DNA of 64,000 bases from Periweissella cryptocerci (GCF_004358325.1 NZ_CP037940.1:1860001-1924000), one strand, 5' to 3'. Counted from the first letter of the stretch, positions 44,937-54,339 are shown. Made by a program: numbers and translations. Notes: generated from the letters alone by a model not told the origin.

Positions 44937-45290
44937 ATGAAAATTACTTTAGAACAATTGCTTGGCAAAACATTAACAGCAGCTGATAAGGCAGAAATAT
45001 TGGCGCACTTTGAACACTTTAGTGATGGGGATGAAGCCGAATTTGACGGAATTCACTATGAAGGTGATTTTGACCTTGAACAAGCTGATAAAAATGCCGC
45101 TGAAATTTTTGGTGTCGTAAAAAAAGATGACAAGTACTATTCATTTGCATATTGGGATGAAGAAACTGCTGAAGATTCTAATGAATATCAGTTTGCGATG
45201 GAAGACGAATTTACCGAAGTTAAGCCAGTAGTTGCCAAGCGGGCAGTGATGGAAGAATTTACCTATACTCGTTGGGATGAAGTTAAATAA
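44937..45290 (+). CDS. Hypothetical acidic protein (117 aa)
   Basis: Highly acidic, soluble; begins MKITLEQLLGKTLTAADKAE and has VKKDDKYYSFAYWDEETAED in the centre. No family recognised. AAAAGGA lies before ATG. It follows the AIM24-family gene and precedes a degenerate repeat, with no clear terminator. Confidence 0.72.
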   Translation: MKITLEQLLGKTLTAADKAEILAHFEHFSDGDEAEFDGIHYEGDFDLEQADKNAAEIFGVVKKDDKYYSFAYWDEETAEDSNEYQFAMEDEFTEVKPVVAKRAVMEEFTYTRWDEVK

Positions 45291-45299
45291 TACTGGAAG

Positions 45300-45490
45300 T
45301 GGGACAAGAGGCGGTTTGCGAGTTTGATATAAGGAAACTTAATTCATCAGCGACAGTGAGCAAAGCTTCGCAAACATTTGAAGACCGCACTGTGGCTTCA
45401 AATGCTTGTCTTCCATCACGGTGTCCAGACTGTTTCTAGCCTCGTAGTGGGAATCAATCTGAGATGCATATCCAAATTCCACGCTAGAAA
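45300..45490 (+). repeat. Degenerate relative of the MITE-like repeat
   Basis: Right end CAAATTCCACGCTAGAAA matches the family terminus. Inside, ATTTGAAG-ACCGCACTGTGG-CTTCAAAT carries the reverse complement of the family loop CCAAAGTGCGGT on a different stem. GTTTGCGA/TCGCAAAC forms a further stem. Confidence 0.6.
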
Positions 45491-45726
45491 TTTTTTTGTT
45501 TAACTTATAAAAAAGTATATATTTTGGCACAGCTCAATCCCATGGTGTCATTGGGATTGGGTTATTTTTTATGTCGTGCGAATCGTGGTAACTGCGTGGG
45601 ATGCATATCTAACGCCGCAGCCACAGATGATGCCAATGTCATTAAGTTAAGCGAGATTTAAGAAGATCTTAGGAAAAATTCGTGCCTGAGTTTTTGGACG
45701 TTATAGTTAATTTATGTTCCTAAGCT

Positions 45727-45797
45727 TCATTTTAAAATGATATTTAATTTTCATTTAACCCTCAGTTTATATTTGTTTAATTTTCCCTCGTTATATT
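45727..45797 (+). promoter_or_regulatory. Palindrome and direct repeats upstream of the ABC operon
   Basis: Perfect palindrome TCATTTTAAAATGA (45727-45740). TTTAATTTTC repeated at 45743 and 45776, 33 bp apart (three helical turns). -10-like TATATT at 45792-45797 without a good -35, suggesting activator dependence. Confidence 0.4.
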
Positions 45798-45873
45798 AAT
45801 GGACATCAAGAACAGCTGGTCAGTAAGCAACATTGTGACTAACTGATAAATAACAGAGAAGAGGATTAGAGAG

Positions 45874-47337
45874 ATGAATTTTTTAAACCGAGCATGGTTA
45901 AACTTACGCCATAAGAAAGGCCGGAGTTTATTACTAGTATTAGTGACATCAGCAATTTTAATTTTTGTGTTAGCTGGATTGATTATCCAGAATGCCGCTG
46001 TGACGGCAACGCAAAACGCCCAAAAGAGTGCCGGCGCGACGGTGACGTTGAGTGCTAATCGTGAGAAAATGTTTGCCCAAATGCAAGCCGCCCGTGAAGC
46101 TGGTGAAACAACTCGTCCGGCTGAGGCGACTGCGACTGTTGCACAAGTCAAAAAAATTGCCGCCCTAGCAAATGTCGCCGGATACAGCATTTCAAATTCG
46201 GCTTCCGTTAATGCGAATGGCTTTGATCCAATTGAAAGTTCATCAAGTAGCCAAGGTGGTTTTGGTGGCGGTCAAGGTGGTACAAGCCGTGGCGGTGAAA
46301 GTAACAAGCCAGCCCAAGGCGATATGAACATTGCCGGTGTAAGTACATCAGCAAGTGCGGCCGCTTTTACTGGTAAAACCGCGACACTAGTTGATGGTCG
46401 GGGTATTACAGCTAGCGATGAAAACACGAACAATATCATGATTGAAAAGAACTTAGCTGATCAAGATAGTTTAAAAGTCGGTGACACAGTTAAAGTTAAG
46501 TCAACCGATGGCAAACAAAAAATTAGTTTGAAAATTGTTGGGATTTACCAATTAAAAAGTACCGCAACAGAAGGCTTCAGCCCAATTGACCCAAGTAACA
46601 CAATTTACGCAAGTTATACGTTAGCTAATACGTTAAATGGCACGGTCGATCAAGCTGCCAATGTGACATTTACTCTGTCAGAACCAAGTAAAGCCAATGC
46701 ATTTGTGAAGGCGGCTAAGAAGTTAATTGATACCAATAAATTACAATTAACGGCTGACGATGCAGCCTATAAAGCATTGTTGACGCCATTGAATAACATT
46801 AAATCATTTGCATCAAAAATTGTGATTTTAGTGGCGGTAGCTGGGGTGATTATTTTGACACTAATTATTGTGTTGATGGTTCGGGAACGACGCCATGAAA
46901 TGGGAGTATTACTCTCAATTGGTGAACGGAAGGCCAAAATTGTTGGTCAATTATTCTTTGAATTATTTGCAGTCTTAGTTATTTCACTCGGAATTGCGGG
47001 GGTTACAGGGAATTATGTTGGTCAAACAGTTGGGAATCAATTAGTGGCGCAACAAACTGCGCAAGCTAAAACAACATCAGAAACGACGGGCCAACCTGGT
47101 AGTCAAGGTGGCAGAGGTATGGGCGGTCAACTTGGTGCTGGTGGACCTGGTGGCATGCGCGGTGGGATGACTAACCAAGCAAGTCCGGCCCAACTTAAGC
47201 AACTCAATACGACATTAAATATGAAAACACTTGGTGAATTAGGTGGTTTCGGCCTAGTAATTATCTTAGTGGCAGTTTCAGCAGCGTCAATCAACATTTT
47301 GCGCTTGAAGCCGAAACGAATTTTAACCAACGAATAG
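45874..47337 (+). CDS. ABC transporter permease, MacB/FtsX type, with Gly-rich loops
   Basis: 487 residues. N-terminal membrane helix (18-42), a large extracellular domain, then three C-terminal helices around residues 310-480. Two glycine-rich inserts lie in the extracellular part: GGFGGGQGGTSRGG (about 128-142) and QGGRGMGGQLGAGGPGGMRG (about 411-430), both unusual for the family. It works with the ATPase encoded 57 nt downstream, probably in export or envelope stress defence. AGAGGA precedes ATG. Confidence 0.88.
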   Translation: MNFLNRAWLNLRHKKGRSLLLVLVTSAILIFVLAGLIIQNAAVTATQNAQKSAGATVTLSANREKMFAQMQAAREAGETTRPAEATATVAQVKKIAALANVAGYSISNSASVNANGFDPIESSSSSQGGFGGGQGGTSRGGESNKPAQGDMNIAGVSTSASAAAFTGKTATLVDGRGITASDENTNNIMIEKNLADQDSLKVGDTVKVKSTDGKQKISLKIVGIYQLKSTATEGFSPIDPSNTIYASYTLANTLNGTVDQAANVTFTLSEPSKANAFVKAAKKLIDTNKLQLTADDAAYKALLTPLNNIKSFASKIVILVAVAGVIILTLIIVLMVRERRHEMGVLLSIGERKAKIVGQLFFELFAVLVISLGIAGVTGNYVGQTVGNQLVAQQTAQAKTTSETTGQPGSQGGRGMGGQLGAGGPGGMRGGMTNQASPAQLKQLNTTLNMKTLGELGGFGLVIILVAVSAASINILRLKPKRILTNE

Positions 47338-47394
47338 TCTAAAAGAAAAGCGCGGTTCGCCTGCACTGAGGCAACCGATATAGGAGCATAAATT

Positions 47395-48051
47395 ATGTTA
47401 GAAATAAAAAACTTAACCCACTACTTCAAGGACGCCAGTCACCCCCTCTATCAGGATGTTAATTTATCATTTGAACCGGGTAAAATGTACGCCGTTGTTG
47501 GCGAATCCGGTTCCGGAAAAACGACGCTACTGTCATTTTTGGCAGGGTTAGACACACCAAAACAAGGCCAAATTCTCCTCGATGGCAAAGATGTGAACAA
47601 GATTGGCCTCGGGAATTTCCGGCGTGATGATGTGGCTATCATTTTCCAGTCATATAATTTATTAAATTACATGTCAGCCTACCAAAATGTTAAAAGTGCC
47701 CTCAGCATCACACACTCAAAACACGTGGGTGATAAAAATTACATCTTGGCTGCCTTAGCGAAAGTCGGTATTGATGAAGCTAATGCCATGAAGAATGTGC
47801 AACAACTTAGTGGTGGTCAACAACAACGGGTAGCCATCGTGCGGGCAATGTTGGTTGATGCGCCCATTGTGGCAGCGGATGAACCAACGGGGAATCTGGA
47901 TGCGGAAAATTCTAGCGCAATTGTTGAATTGTTCAAAAATTTGACGCGGGAATTGAATAAAACGGTCATTATCATTACCCATGACCAAAATGTGGCGCAA
48001 CAAGCGGACGTACAGATTCAGCTAGCAGATCACCAATTTAAAGCAAATTAG
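47395..48051 (+). CDS. ABC transporter ATP-binding protein (MacB/LolD type)
   Basis: 218 residues. Walker A GESGSGKTT, Q-loop IFQSYNLLNYM, signature LSGGQQQR, Walker B IVAADEPTGNLD, H-loop ITHDQN. Partner of the permease immediately upstream. AGGAGC precedes ATG. The pair resembles antimicrobial peptide or macrolide export modules; no cognate histidine kinase is adjacent, though a two-component system lies 3.5 kb on. Confidence 0.93.
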   Translation: MLEIKNLTHYFKDASHPLYQDVNLSFEPGKMYAVVGESGSGKTTLLSFLAGLDTPKQGQILLDGKDVNKIGLGNFRRDDVAIIFQSYNLLNYMSAYQNVKSALSITHSKHVGDKNYILAALAKVGIDEANAMKNVQQLSGGQQQRVAIVRAMLVDAPIVAADEPTGNLDAENSSAIVELFKNLTRELNKTVIIITHDQNVAQQADVQIQLADHQFKAN

Positions 48052-48115
48052 CAAACGCGAAGTGACGCGCGACAATGAAATCTTAGCTACCAACATTAAT
48101 AGATATCGTGCTAGA

Positions 48116-48146
48116 ACACATCTGCAATTATGCGGGTGTGTTTTTT
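48116..48146 (+). terminator. Terminator of the ABC operon
   Basis: ACACATCTGCA pairs with TGCGGGTGTGT around ATTA, then TTTTTT. Confidence 0.85.
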
Positions 48147-48281
48147 GCTTGTGCTGGGACAAGCTATATAAAATTTAGTAGCTAGCTTTTCAACGAAGGC
48201 TTGTCGTGTGTCTGACAGGGTGCCCAAATTGGTTTTTCAACGAGGCACATTTAGCAATAATTCCGCAGTATTGCGCTGGAA

Positions 48282-48298
48282 TTCACACTTTATTCACA
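48282..48298 (+). promoter_or_regulatory. Paired TTCACA boxes upstream of the MFS gene
   Basis: TTCACA-CTTTA-TTCACA, an 11-bp period, sharing TTCACACTTT with the sRNA boxes at 10383-10421. The surrounding 48147-48485 is otherwise non-coding; TATATT at 48392-48397 is a possible -10. Confidence 0.35.
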
Positions 48299-48485
48299 CT
48301 GTCCTACGGTTGGATTAGCTTTGACTTACAGTTTTGTAAGAGTTACACAAAAAATTCATAGTTCACACCAAAAATCATCACGGGTTACAGGTATATTATT
48401 AAGTAACGAAATAAGATTGTGAATGTTTTAGATAAAATAATAATCTTAATTACATATAGCACGAAAATTTGGAGGAAATATATTA

Positions 48486-49703
48486 ATGGATGTGGTGAAA
48501 ACGCAGTCAAAACTCAGAACTATCTTGTTAATCGTAGCCCTGTTCTTAGGTTACATTATGATTTACATTGATAAACTATCAATCGGGATTGCTTTGGTAC
48601 CGATGTCAGCCGAAATGGGCATTAGCCCAAGTGCAAAAGGTTTCATTATGTCGGCTTTCTTCTTGGGGTACGCATTGATGCAAATTCCGATGGGCTTTGT
48701 TAATAATAAACTTGGTTCAAAGAAAATCTTAGTTTTCTCAATTTTCATGATTGGGGTTTTCGCTTGTTTGTTTGGTTTTGGGACATCAATCATTTATTTC
48801 ATTTTAATCCGTTTCTTGGCTGGGGCGATTGCCCATTCAGGTTATGCCGCCAGTGCCAGTAAAGAAGTTGCAACTAAATTACCAATTGGTCAGCGGACAT
48901 TTGCGCAAGGGATTTTGTTATCAACTTCAGGAATTGCTAGTGCGATTGGTCCGATGATTGTATCACCAGCGGTTCAAAGTATGGGGTGGGTTGCTACTTA
49001 TCGCTTGTTGGCAGTAATTGCAGTCGTAATTGGACTTTTATTACTAATTGCGATTCCAAATGAAAAGAAAGCAATTGTCAGCGAAGATGTTGAAGTAGCA
49101 CCGAAAGTATCATTGAAAACCGTGTGGAAAAACAAGCAAGTTTGGATTTTCTTCTTCTGTGCATTCTTTGTAAATGCGATTGTTTACGGAATTACCAGCT
49201 GGGTGCCGACATTTTTAACTGGTCCTAAAGGATATACTTTAATCGAAGCCGGAAACTTAGCTTCAATTGCTGGGGCGTGTGCCTTGGTTGGGGCGATTGT
49301 TGGTAGTTATGTTGTGGGACGTTGGTTCCAAGGTAACGAAAAATTTGTCATTAGTGTGGCGGCTGTCATTGGTGCCGTTGGTTTGTTCAGCGCATTCTAC
49401 ATGGAAACGTTCGCAACAATGGCACTGGCATTAGCAGTTGCTGATTTTGCTTTACTGATCACATTTGTCACATTGATGAGCTTGCCACTGAAGCGTTTTA
49501 AATCAGATGTATTTGCACCAAGTTACGCAACGGTTGCAACTGGTGGAATCTTGGGTGGGGTTGTTTCACCATCATTGATTGGATTGTTCGTTACCGCATC
49601 GGGGGGCTCATTTATCAGCGTATTCACGTACTTCTTGATTCTGGGACTTGCGATGGCTGCCACGGCATGCTTAATTCCAAATCTTAAAAAGAAAAAAGCT
49701 TAA
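48486..49703 (+). CDS. MFS transporter, anion:cation symporter-like
   Basis: 405 residues, 12 membrane segments. N-terminal MIYIDKLSIGIALVPMSAEM and cytoplasmic-loop GFVNNKLGSKKIL fit the MFS, nearest to the ACS (sugar acid/organic anion) group. It precedes an M20 amidohydrolase, so it may import the N-acyl or peptide-like substrate of that enzyme (inference). GGAGG precedes ATG. Confidence 0.88.
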   Translation: MDVVKTQSKLRTILLIVALFLGYIMIYIDKLSIGIALVPMSAEMGISPSAKGFIMSAFFLGYALMQIPMGFVNNKLGSKKILVFSIFMIGVFACLFGFGTSIIYFILIRFLAGAIAHSGYAASASKEVATKLPIGQRTFAQGILLSTSGIASAIGPMIVSPAVQSMGWVATYRLLAVIAVVIGLLLLIAIPNEKKAIVSEDVEVAPKVSLKTVWKNKQVWIFFFCAFFVNAIVYGITSWVPTFLTGPKGYTLIEAGNLASIAGACALVGAIVGSYVVGRWFQGNEKFVISVAAVIGAVGLFSAFYMETFATMALALAVADFALLITFVTLMSLPLKRFKSDVFAPSYATVATGGILGGVVSPSLIGLFVTASGGSFISVFTYFLILGLAMAATACLIPNLKKKKA

Positions 49704-49733
49704 GCGCATCATTGCTGAAATACAATTTAATTC

Positions 49734-49762
49734 ATAAGGAGCCAATTGGGTAGCCTTATTTC
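49734..49762 (+). other. Hairpin between MFS and amidohydrolase genes
   Basis: ATAAGG(A)GC pairs with GTAGCCTTAT, then TTTC. A weak terminator or processing site is possible. Confidence 0.35.
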
Positions 49763-49783
49763 AAATTTAAGGAGAGTATCTAT

Positions 49784-50980
49784 ATGTCATTACTTGATTC
49801 ATTACCATCACAACAAATTATTGCTTGGCGTCGTCATTTGCACCAACATCCAGAATTGTCATTTCAAGAAGTGCAAACAGCGGCGTATATTAAAGACGTG
49901 CTTGAAACATTCCCTAATTTGACAATCACTGAACCGGTTGAAAATGGGATCATGGCAGTGCTTGAAGGTGCCCACCCTGGTAAGACGATTGCGTTGCGCG
50001 CTGATATTGATGCATTGCCAGTGACGGAAGAAACTGATGTGCCATTCAAGTCTGAAAATGACGGTATCATGCATGCATGTGGTCACGATGCCCACACAGC
50101 AATGTTACTAGGGGCAGTTGAAGTTTTGACAAAGATGCAAGATAAGATTGCGGGTAAGGTTAAATTCCTCTTTCAACCGGCTGAAGAAATGCCACCTGGT
50201 GGCGCTAAGATGTTGATTGAAGCCGGCGTCCTCAATGACGTCGATGAAATTTACGGTTGCCACGTCGTTCCAATGATTCCATCAGGAGCGATTGGTAAAC
50301 GTGTGGGTGCATTTTCGGCCAACTCTGATGTCTTTGATTTGAAAATTATCGGTAAGGGTTCCCATGCCATGATGCCAGAAGCCGCAATTGACCCAATTAC
50401 AATTGGTGCTGAAATTATCAGCACAATCAATAACATGGTTGCTCGCCGGATTAGTCCATTAGACAATGCTGTATGTTCATTTGGTGAATTTACCAGTGGC
50501 CAAGCCGCTAACGTGATTCCAGAAACTGCCCGGATTCAAGGCTCAGTTCGGACTTTGAAGCAAGAAACGCGCTTGAAGTTACGGAGCATGATTGAAGGCG
50601 CAATTGAAAATATCACGAAAATGTACGGTGCAACTTACGAATTACAATTTGATTTTGGTTACAGTTCAGTCGTTAACGACAAAGACTGTGTGGATAACGT
50701 GATGGAAGCAGCAACCCAAATCGTCGGCGAACAAGCAATCTTTGAAGTACCGCAAATGCTTGGTGGTGAAGACTTTGGTATGTATACTGACGTTAAGCCG
50801 GGTGCGTTCTTCGTTCTTGGTGTTGGCACGGCGGAAGATGGCTACAAGTACATCAATCACAACCCTAAATTTGATCTTGATGAAAAGGCACTGCCAGTTG
50901 GTACCGCAGTTTTCGTTAACACAATCTTGTCAATCTCAGCTAAAACTTTAGCTGGTCAAGAAATGGCAGCGACAAACTAA
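49784..50980 (+). CDS. M20-family amidohydrolase (N-acyl amino acid / hippurate hydrolase type)
   Basis: 398 residues. Dinuclear metal site in HACGHDAHTAMLLG (about 98-110) and PAEEMPPGG; later ligand in GGEDFGMY. It removes acyl groups from amino acids or related amides in the cytoplasm. Substrate is undetermined. AAGGAG precedes ATG. It follows the MFS gene by 80 nt and likely shares its transcript. Confidence 0.9.
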   Translation: MSLLDSLPSQQIIAWRRHLHQHPELSFQEVQTAAYIKDVLETFPNLTITEPVENGIMAVLEGAHPGKTIALRADIDALPVTEETDVPFKSENDGIMHACGHDAHTAMLLGAVEVLTKMQDKIAGKVKFLFQPAEEMPPGGAKMLIEAGVLNDVDEIYGCHVVPMIPSGAIGKRVGAFSANSDVFDLKIIGKGSHAMMPEAAIDPITIGAEIISTINNMVARRISPLDNAVCSFGEFTSGQAANVIPETARIQGSVRTLKQETRLKLRSMIEGAIENITKMYGATYELQFDFGYSSVVNDKDCVDNVMEAATQIVGEQAIFEVPQMLGGEDFGMYTDVKPGAFFVLGVGTAEDGYKYINHNPKFDLDEKALPVGTAVFVNTILSISAKTLAGQEMAATN

Positions 50981-51025
50981 TTTTCTTAACAATCAAAAGC
51001 TCTTGTATTAATTAAATAATAATAT

Positions 51026-51072
51026 ATCTCCGTCGTCCTGATTGTTTTGCAATTAGGTTGGCGGAGATTTTT
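51026..51072 (+). terminator. Terminator of the amidohydrolase gene
   Basis: ATCTCCG...GATTG pairs with CAATT...GCGGAGAT, then TTTTT. Repeat copy 10 starts ~15 bp later. Confidence 0.8.
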
Positions 51073-51087
51073 GCATTCCATGAACTA

Positions 51088-51431
51088 ATCCCGTCTGACG
51101 TGGGATTGAGTAAAATTGGCCACTGCGTGCCGGTAAATTACTTAGCGCACCACGCTGGAAGCAAGACATCCAGCCTGCAAGGCTAATCTAATCGCGTTAG
51201 GATTAGATTCGGTATTTTGTGAAGCAAAATGCTGGGATGTTTTGCGTTGCCGGTTCGCAGGCATAAGCACAGACTGTCCCCCAGTCGCGGTGTAAAGGCT
51301 GCGCCCGCCAAGCAATTTCCCGGCACTGCGTTAGTTAGTCATAATTGTTAGACTAGTGCCTAAAGAATATTCCGTGGTGCGTGAGTATTCTTAAACAAAG
51401 TACAGAAATGAGAATCCACGCTAGAATAAAT
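51088..51431 (+). repeat. MITE-like repeat, copy 10 (long form, replaced core)
   Basis: Ends and closing stems match the family, but the inner hairpins are different: ACATCCAGC/GCTGGGATGT, AATCTAATC/GATTAGATT, ATTTTG/CAAAAT. GCCGGTTCGCAGGCATAAGC also resembles a sequence at 4343-4370. It has the variant right arm of copies 3 and 9. Confidence 0.82.
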
Positions 51432-51466
51432 AGCGCCCAGATTACTATAATACTAACTTTTTTATT

Positions 51467-51495
51467 TTGACTTAATCTTCATAGGATAAGATACT
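51467..51495 (+). promoter_or_regulatory. Promoter of the two-component system
   Basis: -35 TTGACT (51467-51472), 17-bp spacer, -10 GATACT (51490-51495). The leader is ~115 nt. Confidence 0.7.
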
Positions 51496-51615
51496 CTTAA
51501 TAAAGAGATGCTATTTAGTTTTATGGATGACTAAAACCACGTATCAGTTGAAACTTTGTGGCGGAGTAATCCATACATGACGGATAGTGTCAACAAACGA
51601 ATGGGGATAAGATAA

Positions 51616-52305
51616 ATGACACAAGCAATTAAAATTTTATTAATCGAAGATGAACATGATTTATCAGACAATATCAAAGAAATGCTCGCACCATTTGCTG
51701 ATGTGGACCAAGCTTATGACGGTGAAGAAGGTGAGTACCAAGCAACTGAGGTACCGTATGATTTAATTATTTCCGATCTGATGTTGCCGTTGCAAAACGG
51801 TTTGGAGGTAATTAAGGATTTGCGGGCGCATGAAATTACGACGCCGGTTTTGATTTTGACCGCCAAAGACGGACTAGATGATAAAGTAACCGGCTTTAAT
51901 GTTGGCGCTGACGATTATTTGACCAAGCCATTTCATCGCGAAGAGTTGATTGTGCGGGTGCAAGCGTTACTGCGGCGGGCAGGGGTATATTCGGATGATC
52001 ATACGCTCCAAACAAGCGGGTTAGAAGTCAACTTAGAAAATCGGAGTGTCGTTGCGCACGGCGAAGTGCTAAAGCTGATTGGTAAAGAGTTTGATATTTT
52101 GGTTTATCTAATTCAAAATAAAAACATCATTGTGACCCGTGACCAAATTTTTGATCGTGTTTGGGGGATTGATTCAGATACGACGATTAATGTGGTTAAT
52201 ATCTACATTAATAATTTACGACGCAAACTTGAAACGGTCGGTGAAAATAATTTAATTAAAACCCTTCGCAACATTGGGTTTATTCTCGAGGCGACAGATG
52301 AATAA
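51616..52305 (+). CDS. OmpR-family response regulator
   Basis: 229 residues. A receiver domain with phospho-Asp54 (LIISDLMLP) and switch Lys (LTKPFHREELIVR) is joined to a winged-helix DNA-binding domain (about 130-225, IGKEFDILVYLIQN). It is encoded with its kinase, overlapping by 8 nt. Signal and target are unknown; 11-bp-spaced TTCAYA boxes in the window could be its sites, but a PhoP elsewhere is equally possible. GGGGATAAG precedes ATG. Confidence 0.93.
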   Translation: MTQAIKILLIEDEHDLSDNIKEMLAPFADVDQAYDGEEGEYQATEVPYDLIISDLMLPLQNGLEVIKDLRAHEITTPVLILTAKDGLDDKVTGFNVGADDYLTKPFHREELIVRVQALLRRAGVYSDDHTLQTSGLEVNLENRSVVAHGEVLKLIGKEFDILVYLIQNKNIIVTRDQIFDRVWGIDSDTTINVVNIYINNLRRKLETVGENNLIKTLRNIGFILEATDE

Positions 52306-53542
52306 TATTGTTAATAAAAAACAGCAACGGCACATGTTTTTAACCGGCGCGATTAGTTTTTCAGTTATTTTTGCAATTTTGGGTGCAATCATCTTTTTTA
52401 CATTCCAACACACGCTGTACTCGAGTGCTGATCGGAATTTACAACATGAGGCACACGGTTTAAAGGACGAAGGCATGATGCCCAATCCCGGCGATTTTCG
52501 GACGATGACGTTGTTATTTAATGAAACCGGCACGATTGTTAATTTTAATGCATTAGGTGATCGTGCAACGCCTCTCGCTCAAATCAAAATGGACAAAAAG
52601 GATTTAAATGAAATTCAAAATGTCGATTTGGGTGGACGGGCATATTTTCGGACGATGCTAGTGAAACTAAAAAGCCCAGTGACGGATGGAGTTCAAACGG
52701 CGCATTATGCCCTGCTATTAGAAAATATTAGTGCGGAACGGCAAAGCGTCCAAAGTTTCTTGCAAGTATTGTTAGTGTCGTTTGCAATTTTTGCGTTGTT
52801 GACGATTATTGTGAGTTGGTGGTTAGCACAACGGAATATGAAACCAGTCATGAAGGCGTGGCAGCAACAGCAGGATTTTGTGGATAGCGCAGCCCATGAA
52901 TTGAAGACACCACTGACAATTATTCAAAACAAGCTAGAAATTTTATTGACGAGGCCCAGTGCCACGATTCAAGAGGAATTCGATCCGATTATCTTGTCAC
53001 TATCAGAAATTCGGCGCTTGAATAATTTGTCAGCGGATTTATTAACCTTGGCCAAGGCCAACTCGAATATGACGGTGGTTAAATCAGAAGCAGTGGATCT
53101 CGGTGAATTTTTCCAACAAATTGTGGAGCCTTATGGTGAAATTGCAGAATTGGAGCAAAAAGTATTTACGAGTGACTTAGCTGCGGTGGGAACTACAATA
53201 GTAGATAAGCAACGCATTCACCAGTTGATGGTCATTTTGTTAGATAATGCTTTGAAGTATACCGATGAAGGGCAAACAATTAATTTTAAAACGGCAATTA
53301 GCAATAAACAGCTAAGCATTGAAGTGGCAGATACCGGGCGCGGCATCTCAGATAATGGTAAGAAACATATTTTTGATCGCTTCTATCGGGATGAGAAATC
53401 TGGCTCACGGGAAACCGGTGGGACAGGGCTTGGTTTGGCGATTGCTAAATGGATTGTTGATAGTCACCACGGGAAAATGACCGTCAGCGATAATTTTCCG
53501 CAAGGGACGCGTTTTGTCGTGACCCTACCAGTGAATAACTAG
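52298..53542 (+). CDS. Sensor histidine kinase
   Basis: 414 residues from ATG 52298, which overlaps the regulator's stop and has GAGG 6 nt upstream. Membrane helices at about 13-37 and 156-175 flank an extracytoplasmic sensor of ~115 residues. The phospho-His is His190 in SAAHELKTPL; N-box LLDNALKYTDEG, G1 VADTGRGIS, G2 GGTGLGLAIAKW. Partner of the regulator upstream. Confidence 0.92.
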   Translation: MNNIVNKKQQRHMFLTGAISFSVIFAILGAIIFFTFQHTLYSSADRNLQHEAHGLKDEGMMPNPGDFRTMTLLFNETGTIVNFNALGDRATPLAQIKMDKKDLNEIQNVDLGGRAYFRTMLVKLKSPVTDGVQTAHYALLLENISAERQSVQSFLQVLLVSFAIFALLTIIVSWWLAQRNMKPVMKAWQQQQDFVDSAAHELKTPLTIIQNKLEILLTRPSATIQEEFDPIILSLSEIRRLNNLSADLLTLAKANSNMTVVKSEAVDLGEFFQQIVEPYGEIAELEQKVFTSDLAAVGTTIVDKQRIHQLMVILLDNALKYTDEGQTINFKTAISNKQLSIEVADTGRGISDNGKKHIFDRFYRDEKSGSRETGGTGLGLAIAKWIVDSHHGKMTVSDNFPQGTRFVVTLPVNN

Positions 53543-53642
53543 CTGACAAGAGTGATAGAACCGAACTGACGGGAGTTTACGGATTGTTTTAGTGATTTGC
53601 GGTAAGATAATAGTATTACTAAAACAGATGGGACGTAATTCA

Positions 53643-54173
53643 ATGAACGAACAACAATTAAATGAACACAATTTATTAGATGAAGTGTTGGATCAATTAT
53701 CGGCACACAAAATTGGCCCCACGCAAATTGGTGATATTGTGTATGAGTTAGTGCATGGCTACATTCTGGATTTAACACCAGCAATCGCCACTGATTCGGT
53801 GATGCATGTGCTCGCCAAGCGTGAAGTGCAAAATGCAATTTTGACTGGTTTAGCATTAGATACATTGGCAACACAACATTTATTACCAGAGCCAGTCCAA
53901 ACTATTGTTGAAAATGATGAAGGCTTGTATGGGATTGATGAACAGATTGCGATGAGTATTACTTCAGTCTATGGTTCAATCGGCGTGACGAATTTTGGCT
54001 TTGTTGATCGGACGAAACCGGGGGTAATTGGTGAGCTGAATGAACACAAGGCGGGCGTCGTTAATACCTTTGCAGATGATTTAGTTGGAGCAGTCGCCGC
54101 GGCCGCAGCCGCCCGTTTGGCACACGATAATCCCGCCGCTGTGCATCAAAACTTTGGCATTAAGCATGATTAA
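53643..54173 (+). CDS. pgpA: Phosphatidylglycerophosphatase A family protein
   Basis: 176 residues. Family landmarks: IGDIVYELVHGYI, LPEPVQTIVENDEGLYGIDE, FGFVDRTKPGVIGEL and the C-terminal VNTFADDLVGAVAAA. It would dephosphorylate phosphatidylglycerol phosphate in lipid synthesis; Firmicute members (YutG type) are less well tested. Start ATG 53643 after GGGACG; the upstream in-frame extension (from 53592) lacks a ribosome binding site. Confidence 0.85.
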   Translation: MNEQQLNEHNLLDEVLDQLSAHKIGPTQIGDIVYELVHGYILDLTPAIATDSVMHVLAKREVQNAILTGLALDTLATQHLLPEPVQTIVENDEGLYGIDEQIAMSITSVYGSIGVTNFGFVDRTKPGVIGELNEHKAGVVNTFADDLVGAVAAAAAARLAHDNPAAVHQNFGIKHD

Positions 54174-54197
54174 CATTTAGAAGTCGAGCGATTAAGC

Positions 54198-54226
54198 TTG
54201 CTATCTGGTGGAAACGAACGTATACT
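54198..54226 (+). promoter_or_regulatory. Promoter of cshA
   Basis: -35 T(T)GCTA (54198-54203), 17-bp spacer, -10 TATACT (54221-54226). Confidence 0.65.
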
Positions 54227-54262
54227 AACGAAGTTATATGTTGTTAGTTGAAGCTTGTTCAA

Positions 54263-54323
54263 TATATTAGCGCACCAAGCGGAACGGATTTTTCGTAGCT
54301 AATATACGACGCTTGCTTCAAGC
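54263..54323 (+). promoter_or_regulatory. Structured 5' leader of cshA
   Basis: TATATTAGC (54263-54271) pairs with GCTAATATA (54298-54306); a second hairpin GCTTG-CTT-CAAGC (54311-54323) sits just before the GGAGG. The ~107-nt leader may respond to cold or to helicase level (inference). Confidence 0.45.
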
Positions 54324-54339
54324 AAATGGAGGAAAAATT

